In this document: one piece after another, positions 54,220-64,000 of the stretch | Layout of the letters: each line of letters starts with the position of its first letter | Numbering within the stretch: position 1 is the first letter of the stretch | From: Elysia chlorotica | Taxonomy: Eukaryota > Mollusca > Gastropoda > Plakobranchidae | Direction: 5' to 3' | Assembly: GCA_003991915.1 (NCBI GenBank) | Contig: RQTK01000495.1 | Location: 300,415 to 364,414 of the forward strand | DNA length: 64,000 bases | Notes under the pieces: generated by a model | The model's database searches: none | Seen by the model: the letters and a program-made list of their open reading frames with translations, nothing else | What the model was told of the DNA's origin: nothing | Program-made: the position numbers and the translations under genes

Positions 54220-56214
54220 TCACGGTTTTCCGCCGTGGAACTGCTTGAGGAATCCTGCCACCAGCGAGAAGGACTTGGCAGACATAACAGGCATCGCGGT
54301 TCGGCTGATGAACACATCGTGCGGGACTCCCCGAAGGATCTCACACTGCACCGGTACGCCAGCGGTTCTCAGCTTCTCGGCGTAGTCCAGCCCACAGCCC
54401 AGCAAGGGGTCTAACTCTGCCAGGACGAGAAGGGCAGGGGGAGATAACTCGGTGTTGGTCCGAGCCATGGGGTTGTAGCGCGGGTCCGTCTCGTGGCCCG
54501 GGATGTTCGCCAGGCTCTGTTCGAAGATCCAGCGTAAAGTATTCATGTCCAAATAAGGTATGTTTTCGAACTCCTTGCAGCTGGGCTGAGAGAGTGAAGT
54601 GTCTGCCACGGGGTAGACAAGCACCTGGAAGTCAAGGCCCGTAACCTCGTTAGTGACACAGGCGGAGAGGTGACCCCCTGAACTGTCCCCGCCCACGCCG
54701 ACCTTACTGCTTTCCGTCCCGCCAACTGCAGTCTTACTGGCCATGACCCAGCGGGTCACCGTGACCCCGTCCTCGAATGGCGCGCACGGGGCCTGCGTGT
54801 TGGGCAGCAGACGATAGCTGGCGTTGACAACGATGGAGCCGGAGTCCATAGCGATGACCTTGACCGTCGCCGCAACGCTCTCACGTGATCCCCAGACGAG
54901 ACCACCACCGTGGAAATAGACCAAGATGGCGGGATTGTCTGCGCATGTCTCAGGTTTGTACACCGTCACAGCGATTCCTTCCGGGTCGTGAGGGGATGGT
55001 ACCGTCATTTCCGTCTCCACACCAGAAAAATCCACCGTTCCTTGCAGTTTCATTTCTAGGGAATAAAAAAAGGGGGGCTGTTTTTTTTTAGTTTTCTAAA
55101 CTTCAACGTGAGCATTTCTTGCTATCTAGTGGACCGGTTAAAAACAAACATCTAGCAATTTTTATTAATGTGGCTCCTCCCAGTACTTTTGTCTCGACCG
55201 GTTTCAACATTCTGACAATTTTTATTATAATATTATGTGGCTTCTCTCAGACACGGATCAGGAATACCAGAACTTTTGTCTCGACCGGGCACATTATTAT
55301 GCCATTGGCTTGATTGCCAATCAAAACCAGGATCACTTGAAGCCCAATATCCTGATATGGGGTATTTGAACAAAATAATATAAATGTATTCGCTTTTTTA
55401 TGATATTCATTTTTCTCACGTTATTTACTAGAATGTTTCCGCCCCAGCAAGTGAAAAAATGTGATTCTGATTTCAAAAATTGCTCTATAAAAAAAAAAAG
55501 AGTCAGGATACTTTTGTCGATAAGGCAATGTTTCAATTTTCTCAGAGATTAAAAACGTTCTTCACATTTTTTTTATAGAATTTTAGTGAAAGTGTTTTCA
55601 TGTTAGGTGATTGTCTATAGTACGACCACGACCACGACCCTTACCACAACCACAACCACGACCACAACCATAACCATTCCCACAACCATTACAATTAGTA
55701 CATTAGCACTATCACTACCATTAGCACTGCCACTACAACTACCACGGGGTGGGGGGGGGGGGCGTGGTGGCCTGGTGGTGGCCCTGGGGTTGAACTTCGG
55801 CTTCCGACGCAAAAGGTCTGGGTCCGAGCCCTGGCAATTGCGCTCCCCGTGGTAGTGGTAGTGGTAGTGATAGTCCTAATGGTAGTGGTAGTGGTAGTGC
55901 TAATGTACTAATGGTAATGGTAGTGGTTATGGTAATGGTGATAGTAGTGGTAATAGTAATGGTAATGGTAATGGACGTGGTCGTGATTGTGGCATGGTCG
56001 TAGTCGTGGTAATGGTCATGGTCGGTGTCAGTATAATGTGACCAGCTGAGACAGAAGTCATGGTATCCTCGCCCTGTCTCGTGTGTGGCAGCACAAAAAA
56101 TTGTCAGACGTCAGTCTTGGGGTCCGTCCACAATATAGCCTATATAGTGCTGATGTTGGACGTAAAACCAACTCAACAACAACAACAACAACAACACTAC
56201 TACTACCACTACCA

Positions 56215-56278
<64 letters not shown>

Positions 56279-56511
56279 ATTTATTTTAACTGTTACTGTC
56301 CTGACGTGCCGTAAATAAAAACTCTTACTCTAACCACTAGTCTACTACTGCTCCTACCTGTAACGTGCATCTGCTTCCTGATGCCCTCGACAGTAATGTT
56401 ATCACTGTCCCCAGCATCCTCGGCGTCTACCATTGCCTGGAGCTGGTATGTTTCCTCGTGGATCTCGTACTTTTTGGCATAGGGAGCCCACTTTGCTTTC
56501 GCCTGTTCCAT
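54220..56511 (-). CDS. Alpha/beta hydrolase, arylacetamide deacetylase/HSL type
   Basis: Two minus-strand exons (56358-56511 and 54220-55055, phase 1) encode 329 aa. It is a serine esterase or lipase of the hormone-sensitive-lipase family: the oxyanion-hole motif HGGG is at about residues 100-103, the nucleophile is Ser176 in GGDSSGG, the acid is likely Asp267 in LAELDPLLG, and the histidine is His297 in GVPHDVF. There is no signal peptide or clear membrane anchor, so it is probably cytosolic. The length is close to that of single-domain members of the family. The ATG at 56511 is chosen because exon 1 joins in frame to KLQGTVDFSGVETEMTVP. The substrate cannot be read from the sequence. The intron holds a disrupted SINE and an inverted repeat. 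Confidence 0.87.
55620..56020. repeat. Large inverted repeat around a SINE head
   Basis: The left arm (55620-55746) is ACC/CCA-rich with ATTAGTACATTAGCACTA. The right arm (55848-56020) carries its reverse complement, TAGTGCTAATGTACTAAT, in the matching place. The loop is the SINE head. The arms share specific sequence beyond simple-repeat content. Confidence 0.8.
55747..56175 (+). mobile_element. SINE split by inverted-repeat arm
   Basis: The head (GGCGTGGTGGCCTGGTGG to GGTCTGGGTCCGAGCCCTGG) ends at CGCTCCC near 55847. The body resumes at about 56021 with GGTCGGTGTCAGTATAATG, and the tail ends in CAACTCAACAACAACAACAA. The right arm of the inverted repeat lies between them in place of about ten SINE bases. 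An (ACT)n microsatellite (about 56196-56278) extends the tail. Confidence 0.85.
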
Positions 56512-57988
56512 GTTTTACAAGTACCTGTTGGGTGGAGTGTACATGTGTTACCAATAAATAGTTCCAATGATTTGTAGAGATTCTTGCTTGTACCCAACTG
56601 GGATAGTTTTTTAAGATATCTAATCTCGATTTCTGATAATGGGCCAAGGGCGAAGCTTTCTGTAACTACACGCAAAGTGACCCAAATCACCAAGTATTTA
56701 CGATTAGAATCAGAGTGTGCTCAATTTCAAAGTACAATTATTACGCGCAGTGTGAAAATTTAAATTGTTAGGGTAGAAGGCTTTTAGGCTGAACAAATGA
56801 TCTCTGAGTATTACTCTGTCAAAACTGTTAAAACTTTAAAAGAAGTAAACCATTACCACTGTATCTCCTTGCCCTGAAAAAAAAAAAACAACAGTGACGT
56901 CACATGTTTGATAGGCTTCGCTAGTGGCGTGTGATAAGTTTATTCTACACATGTGCAAAATCTGTGGGGGTTCAGGGGTCAAGGGCAACATCCTTATCGG
57001 GGGTCTAAGGGCCTTATGGTATTTAGGAATCAAAACATAAAAATCGGTGTTCTGGGGCTTCAAATAATTATGCCAAACATTGACCAAAATTTAATTGATA
57101 TTTTTTTTAATGAAAAGTAATCCAGATAAGAAATTTTCGTTAACCAGTGAACTGAAAATTTTAACATATCATAGATTTAATAAATAAGTTTACATGTATT
57201 ATTGAGCACATAATTGTCATAAAGAGGTTATGTAGGTGAAATAATATTCATTTACTTTATCTTGAAGATTGATGTTTATGTAGATCTAAATGACAGTTAG
57301 ATCAATAACAATATTTTAAGCCAACAACAAAACAAAATTGTTTTCCTTGTCTACCTCAAACAATTTAAAAAAAAGGTCGTTTTGGTGGGGTGGAAGGTGG
57401 AGGGGGATGGGGAGGGTGCGGGCCACGTCTTAAATCCGACACTGAGGAGTAATACTAATAGCAGTGATTAAGCACCGATGCTAGGCTTTCTGTGAAACTT
57501 CTGATTTCTTTGCTTGCTTGTTTGTTTGTTTGATGCTTAGCGTCCAAGCTCAGCACTATTTAGGCCATACATGTTTTGTGGACAAGGGAGGGGCGAGGGA
57601 GCTTTGGTTGTTTGGTTGTTATCGCAACGCCTCTAATTAATAAAATAATAGTCCTAAACGAGACAGAGTCGAGACCTCCATAAGAGCAGGCCAAGTCACC
57701 GAAATGAGTAGAAAAAATGAGTACCGTAGTCGACCTCCAGCCAAATGTCGACTCTGTGACTCTCATTTGCCAATCGTTGGTGACTGCCGACTCTCGGTTA
57801 GGCTTGAGCTACCTAGCCTAGTTCCAAAACCCAACGTTTGTTATCCGAAGCCGGATGTCAAAGGGCTTATAACAGAACAGTTAAAGTCACAGTCACAGTT
57901 GACTTTTAGAGTTTGACGAAAACGTCGAGTCGACTTCCCGACTTTCTTATGGGCCGACTTTGTTCAATTCTAATANAGAGAGAAAGAT

Positions 57989-58044
<56 letters not shown>

Positions 58045-58268
58045 AGAAATGGGGAGAGATATATAGAGGCGCAAGGGGAGCGAAAGATAGATCATGTATA
58101 GATAAATGGCGAGAAAGAGATAGAGAGAGGGAGTGCTGGGGAGGAGATGAAGCTAAACCGTTCATTAAAAAGCGAAGAGGTAATAGATTATAGACTTAAA
58201 CATTTTTCGGCATATAGATTGAAGGCATGAACTATAAATAAACATAGAGAGAGAGACACACACACACA

Positions 58269-58304
<36 letters not shown>

Positions 58305-61140
58305 GAGAGAGAGAGAGAGAGACACACACACGCACAGAGACAGAGAGAGAGGTCGTGGTGAATACAAAATCTCAAAAGAAATAGATAGAGACTGGATTAC
58401 ATTGAGAGATTGAAAAAAAAAGAAAGACAGAAAGACAGAAACTAGAGAAAGAGAGAAAGAGGGAAGGGGTGGGGGGAGATAGAGAGAAATAGACAGACAG
58501 ACAGACCGCGTACAACAAAGAAAGAAAGTATGAACAAGTACAGAACGAGGGCAGAAACCCCAACCATTGCTTTCATCATGACAACTCATAACAGAAAGAA
58601 ATTGAAGGGCCATGATCGCCGATATCTGTTACAGATCTTGCACAAAAAATAATATGACTGCAGTTTTTGTGTTAAAAAAAATAAAAATATGACAGGTTCA
58701 AAAATGTATACAAATAATAATAAAAAATAATAAAATAATAGTAAAAAAAAAAATAAGGCCCGTAAAACGGCCAAGGTTCGCATGCTATTACGATAAGCGC
58801 CTCATCGTAATTTATGACTTGGGTACTGATGCGGTTCCTCCATAGCTTACTATATTACTACGTTATTAAGTACTCCATGGGTTCCTCCCATAAAAAAACC
58901 GGCTCACATTGGTGATCGAAAGCTGGCAGGGAAGCTTTGTCGGAAGGTGTGTGATAAGCACAAAGTCCTCAGAGGTACAGGCGTTAGGTACTTCGTCAAT
59001 GTGGTGTGATGGGTCCGCTATCCTGAGAGTGCCTATACATGTCCACTAGATAAATGGTGAGGATCAGAGCAGTAAGTTGCACCCCTGCTTGTTTTTTGGA
59101 TTATCTCCATTTATACGGAGTTATTTCCCTTTGAATATGTAAGGACATTAACACTTTCATAGACAAGAAGATTTTCCTTTTTATTGACACATTCTAAATT
59201 ATGCTCATGTCCATTGACTATTGAGGACCCACTTGCACTGCTCATGGTTTGTCGTTATTTTCTATCTTTCGACTCTCTTCCTCTATCTTTCTTTTACCCT
59301 TTCCCTGCTCATTGTGTTTTTAAACTGTTTAGACAAACATACCAGGCCCCCGGGTTGTTATAGAGAGCAATGTCGTTAGTATATCTTACATTTCTCAATT
59401 TTAGCCCTGGAATGCATGACTCATCGAAAAGGTCGATACGCTACAGACATTAAACCCACAAGGCATTAACATCGACAGTCAAGCATTTAGAAAATGTTTT
59501 ACAATAACAAATCCTCATCCCACAATTATGAAACAAAATTAATTTCCCAGCCTAACGGGACACAAGCAAGCACCAAACATACAAACCATCATGCTCTGTA
59601 TTGTCATGATTTTAAAAAGAGAGAGTGAGAGAGAGTGAGAGAGAGAGAGAGAGTGAGAGAGAGTGTGTGTGTGAGAGAGAGAGTGTGTGACATTCGAGTG
59701 AGAGACCCAGAAAGAAAAAGAGAGGAAGGGAGGGGGCAAAAGAGAGAGGAGGAGAGACAGAGAGAGACCTATAGAAAAGGAAATAAAGACAAAGAGGCAG
59801 ATAAACAAACAGACGTGCATTCATATAATTATTAGATAACAGACAAAGAGAAAGAGAGAAATACGAGTAGAATTGAAAAGACCCTGTGATCGAAGTGTAA
59901 AACCAGTTTTTTGGTGGTAACAAAACGGACAATCTGTAGTAAACTGGTGGATGCTTTATTTTCATTGTTTACAACGACTTAAAGAAAAATCTCCCTAAAA
60001 TCGCCCGAGCCTTTCCAAAACAACAGACGACGTCTTCGAACATTTGTATTTACTTCGAGGTTTCTAAAAAAGTAGAAGGCAAAGTTACCGAATTAGACAA
60101 GAAAGTAGTTTAGAGCCCAAGAGAATTATACCATTAAAATCGTAGGAACCGTTGGATCATTTTTATTGCTGCAGTGTAGGCTGAGTAGGCTGAGCAAAAT
60201 ATTACTGAGTATCAATCTGAACTAACTATGGCGACGGCTTGTTAGACATAGATTACTCTTATTACGTTAAACAATGTTCACTCCAATCATTTCGGTGACT
60301 TGACCTGTTCTTATGAAAGCCTCGATTTATTTGAATTATTATGAACTGTATATCATTTAATAGTAGATCACATTTAGATCAGCTTACATTGTTGTGTACG
60401 CTGAAAAAGCTTAGCAAACATACTCTCTCAGTACAATGTTTCTAACTATAGTAATGATTTAATAGAAGTAGATCGTTGTTACATTTATTACGCCGATGAT
60501 TGCTCACTGTGGTCAATTCTGTGACTTTTTCTGTTTTGGCATGTACTTAAGAAGACCTTGTCTGAGCACAATAAGGTATTATTGTTTGCAAGAGGACTAG
60601 TGGGCAGAAATCGTGCTAAATAGTACTTTGAATCTTTTACATGTAGCACGATACATTAAAGAGACATGGCAGACCTTAACATACCGAGATTTTTCATACC
60701 AACGGCTGTTCACAGACCCGCTCATTTTGGTGGTGTTTGATCGTTAATAAGTGAATAACGAAATAAAACAACACATGCTGATTCCCCAGAAAAAAAAATA
60801 TGCTCACACCCATACACACTAGCAATGAAACAGGGAACTCCTCAATTTCACACAGGCCCACCTAGAAAATAAAACAAACGCATTCTTTAAAAAATATTTC
60901 ACAAAATGAAATTATGCTCCGAGACCCGTTACATTTTTATCGTTGATTTAAAAAAATCAAATAAAATTCTTCCTCGATGCAACCTCGATGAGAAAATGGT
61001 AAGTGAAAATTTTGTACCACCAGTCCAGATTTAATGAGTTCACTTACTCAGCGACGAGGCGAAATCGGCTAGTGGGAATGAACATTTTTATTCGTATAAA
61101 AATGTTTGTCGCCTAGATTGCTTAACGGCGCAGAGACTAA
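56512..61140. other. Intergenic, no gene recognised
   Basis: Upstream of the hydrolase gene. A reverse SINE tail lies at about 57525-57600. GA/CA microsatellites are at 57975-58040, 58250-58350 and 59610-59690, producing Ser/Leu-rich shadow frames. An isolated N sits at 57976. No promoter element was recognised with confidence. Confidence 0.6.
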
Positions 61141-61145
61141 GCGGT

Positions 61146-61604
61146 CTACCTGAAGACATAGAGTCCTTTGCTTGTATTTATTGTTGTCAGATGTGTACAA
61201 CTTTCCTTCCGGGGCAACGTGAAGTGGGCTTGACGGAGATCAATTTTTGAAAATGTAGTTCCGTTCTCAAGTGAAGCCATCATGTCATCCAGTCTGGGTA
61301 GGGTGTACTGTTCTGTTTTAAGAACAGGATTCATGGTTAACTTTAAGTCGCCGCACATTCGTACATCACCGGATTTATTCAGTACTGGGGCGATGGGGGT
61401 TGCCCACTCGCTGTAGTTGACTTAAGATACAATTTCTAGCGTCTTTTCTACCTTTTGCTTGATAGCAAAGGGGACCGGTCTGGCCTTTAGGAATCTGGGA
61501 GTAGAACCTTCCATTACCTCTAATGTGGCTTGCCTGTCTTTTATCTTGCCAATTCCTTCCCCAAATAAATCTTGGAATTTTTGTTTAATCGTGGAAGTGG
61601 AGAA
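61146..61604 (-). pseudogene. Partial reverse transcriptase, interrupted
   Basis: From 61604 downward the frame reads through a protease-RT linker and LKARPVPFAIKQKVEKTLE, hits a stop near 61425, then resumes as VNYSEWATPIAPVL in another stretch up to 61146. Compared with intact elements a short segment around the stop is lost. Only the N-terminal fingers region of RT remains. Confidence 0.8.
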
Positions 61605-62159
61605 CTAACTGTCTATTTTATTGAGTTGTAGATTCCGCCAATTAATTTGGACTTGGTTGAGCCAACCTCTGCCGAAGATGGTGTTGCTTCCTTTGGGCAG
61701 TATGTAGAGATTCAGTAGTTTATCTTGATGAGGGGTTGTCAAACGGACGGTAGTTTTTCCCCGTGGATGGATGATCTCCCCAGTGTACGTTTTGAGGTTG
61801 ACTGCAGAGGGGAGTAGAGTAGGTTTCTTCTTGAATATTTTTATGAAGTCTCTTTGTGTCATTAACGATAGCGCAGAACCTGTGTCCAGTTCCATTTTCA
61901 CGGGAACTGAGTCAAGATTGACGCTCAGCGTTATTTTGCTGGTACCAGAACTAAGTGAATTAAGTTCAAGAGTGAACTGGTCTTCTCTTCCGTTGATTTC
62001 TATTTCATTTACCCTGTTTAAAATATTTCTTCCGCTCTGAGCTAGGGATAGGCTGTTTTTGAGACCTGCATACAGTCTGCAAATGTCCCTTTTTGTGGCC
62101 GTGATTGCGCACCGAATCTCTGTGGAAACAGTCGCTCCTTTTATGATTTGTTTTTCCAC
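61605..62159 (-). pseudogene. Retropepsin portion of the Ty3/Gypsy fragment
   Basis: A 184-codon open frame with the aspartic protease signature ELDTGSALSLM and a later IFGRGWL block. The upstream zinc knuckle lies in another frame, so a frameshift separates gag from protease here. It could be a normal gag-pol frameshift or decay; the other lesions in the element favour decay. Confidence 0.8.
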
Positions 62160-62524
62160 AGCTTGGACATGGTGGAAACTTAGATGATGTCCTTTTTATC
62201 GAGCTCTTGATTGCGTGAACGGCAGGCGCTTGTCCTTGCATCTCGACTGCATCATGTTGTGCCTTCTCCATGATAAGAGCGAGGTTGGTTGCAGAGTCCA
62301 ACGTCAGGTTCTCCTCTTGTAGGAGTCTCTTTTGGATGTTGACATTCCTAAGGCCGCAAACAAGTCTGATTAGAAGGGAGGATATCTCGATACAGAAATT
62401 TGCTTTAATTAGATCTAGATCAGATCAGATCGATCGGAATAGGAATAAACTTGTTATTGTTTTATATCGAACTAACAATTACAACACGAGGGTATCAAAA
62501 AGTGAATATATCGAATATACCACA

Positions 62525-62730
62525 TAGCCCTGTCGATTTCGCTTCCTACTGGTTGGGTTGGTGTCAGTTTAATGTGACCGGCTGGGGTAGTAGTCATGGT
62601 ATCCACGTCCTTGTCTCGTTTGTGACAGCACATAAAATAATTTTGTCAGACATTAGTCTTCGGATACGTCCACAATATAGTCTATATAATGCTGATGTTG
62701 GACGTTAAACCAACTCAACAACTCAACATG
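62525..62730 (+). mobile_element. SINE, head missing
   Basis: It starts at the body (CTTCCTACTGGTTGGGTTGG) and runs to GATGTTGGACGTTAAACC and CAACTCAACAACTCAACA. It lies close to the end of the Ty3/Gypsy fragment. After it is a GCTGACGTGCCTAAAAACTG segment resembling the second dispersed family. Confidence 0.8.
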
Positions 62731-62968
62731 CTGACGTGCCTAAAAACTGCAAACTATATCCCCCACTCCCCGCCGACAATTGGCTGTGAAAGGAGTCATG
62801 GTATCCTCGCATTGTCTTTGCGTGATAGCATGTAAAGGTCTCGATTTTGTTGGACCCGTTTTCATATATACAAACATTACCCCTCCCTCCACCTACCCTT
62901 TCTCAATTAATTCTTGATCTTAAGACCCGTTGTCGTAAAATTTTAAAACAAATTCGAACCCTCCCCTG

Positions 62969-63160
62969 GCGGACCAACTCGCTCAGGTGGTAGAGCATTG
63001 GTCTCCAGATCGGAAGGTCCATGATTCGAATCCCACGATCAATCAAAAATCCAATTGTCAGATTTCGCCTTCTATTGATAAGATCAGCGTCAGTTTAGTG
63101 TGAACGGCGGAGACAAGAGTCCATATCTCCCCGTGGCAGCACGTAAATTTGTCAGACTAA
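62969..63160 (+). mobile_element. SINE with well-preserved tRNA-like head
   Basis: The head GCTCAGGTGGTAGAGCATTG, then a B box GATTCGAATCC, is close to a tRNA. The body (AGCGTCAGTTTAGTGTGA, then CCCCGTGGCAGCACG) follows. No CAACTCAAC tail remains. Confidence 0.75.
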
Positions 63161-63502
63161 ATGCACCATGTACAAAAGAAGAAGATCAAAGCATCCATTG
63201 TGTGAATAGAGAGACATCCTTCAAAGTCCATGTCCTCATGGCATGCCAATCTTATTTTCAGCTCAGGCAAACAATAAGTCTTTCAAATACAACGCTGGTG
63301 GAGAAATAATAGGGTAGGGCTACCCTGGAACAGACTACCTCTTTCATCGAGGAGGCCAATTTTAAAAATTTTAAAGACTTGAAAATGAACATAAAAGAAG
63401 ATAAAGAAAAAATATTGTTTAAGTAGTTATGCAAGGGTAAGAAGATAATCTCTACCTCGCCAATGTAACGTGTAAAGCACTGTAAAAATAAAACAAACAC
63501 AA

Positions 63503-63546
<44 letters not shown>

Positions 63547-64000
63547 AAACAACAACCAAAGCCAGCCCAAATAAACATATCACTTCGGGAAGTAATGGCC
63601 TAAGGGGTCTGAGTGAGGGGGAACTGGCACAAGAAAAAAAGCGTTGATATCGGTTGTGGTAACACTTACATTGGTTATACGTTAGTTTTGGGCCCCGTCC
63701 ACAATAATATATTAGTAATTTATGTACAATAAGTGCGTAACAAAAGGTTTACATTATTATTCAAAAGACCGAGTTCCTTACTTTTGTCGTTGAATGAATG
63801 ATTAAAAGGTCCTAAGACGTCTTATGTTAAATCTATCCTACTCAGACAGTCGGTGATTTTTTCCAAACTTCTGTAAAGCTAGATCTAGTTCAAAGGTCAC
63901 ATAAAAAAAAAGTACACGAAGGGTGAATAACTGACACCATGTCGATTTAAATATTATATCGATAATGATAGTTTCGGTGCGCAGTGTTTCGGTGCCATCT
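63161..64000. other. Intergenic, nothing coding seen
   Basis: It contains a (CAA)n run at about 63507-63550 and a SINE tail remnant near 63680-63710 (TTGGGCCCCGTCCACAAT). No gene was recognised. Confidence 0.55.

Larger units (their letters stand above)
61141..62400 (-). mobile_element. Decayed Ty3/Gypsy gag-pol fragment
   Basis: Read on the minus strand from 62400: a gag C-terminal segment (VCGLRNVNIQKRLL), a CCHC zinc knuckle (CPSCGKTNHKRSDC) with a second knuckle that has lost cysteines, then a retropepsin with active site DTGS, and the start of a reverse transcriptase with PVLKTEQYTLPRL and FSKIDLRQAHF. Stops separate the protease and RT frames, and the RT ends after YVFR, before the YxDD region. 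No LTRs were seen on either side. The copy is a broken internal fragment and should be inactive. Confidence 0.88.

Noticed and set aside
57947-59965. Several Ser/Leu-rich frames, both strands
   Set aside because: They come from GA and CA microsatellites.
62985-63060. Possible functional tRNA gene
   Set aside because: It has A and B boxes, but the acceptor stem is not closed and a SINE body follows directly.

Overview
The window is eukaryotic: large intron-rich genes with GT-AG introns, tRNA-derived SINEs, a decayed Ty3/Gypsy element and many microsatellites. The protein families and repeat style suggest an invertebrate, most likely a mollusc (gastropod-like). That assignment is an inference; no marker gene settles it. 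There are assembly gaps (25 Ns at 4949-4973, single Ns near 51372-51395 and at 57976).

Layout. (1) 1551-28418, plus strand: the 3' part (about 2,480 codons, 29 exons) of a HECTD4-type giant HECT E3 ubiquitin ligase with an SPRY region; its 5' half lies outside the window. The penultimate exon, which encodes part of the HECT catalytic domain, sits on the opposite strand (27348-27519) beside a triplet microsatellite. (2) 36407-38262, plus: a complete two-exon aspartate beta-hydroxylase-domain protein (ASPHD type, 338 aa). (3) 43661-48016, minus: a six-exon nuclear protein resembling CCDC117/HCFC1R1 (424 aa). (4) 54220-56511, minus: a two-exon alpha/beta hydrolase of the arylacetamide deacetylase/HSL type (329 aa). 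(5) about 61141-62400, minus: a Ty3/Gypsy gag-pol fragment. The rest is intergenic sequence with SINEs, minisatellites and a 1.2-kb tandem duplication (49945-52340) that has a third, diverged copy at 53140-53340.

The most striking signal is a recurring architecture. At many exon-intron borders of the HECTD4-like gene, and at the one intron of the ASPHD-like gene, the splice junction and a short piece of adjoining exon are repeated in tandem inside the intron. On the acceptor side the real junction is always the last copy; on the donor side it is the first. Twelve decoy acceptors precede exon 1551, and similar decoys precede exons at 3243, 6301, 10704, 11400, 20684 and 21873. Decoy donors follow the exons ending at 25123 and 37190. 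Small tandem duplications also lie inside an exon (13159-13230) and across the ASPHD stop codon. The genes are otherwise functionally unrelated; nothing suggests an operon-like system.
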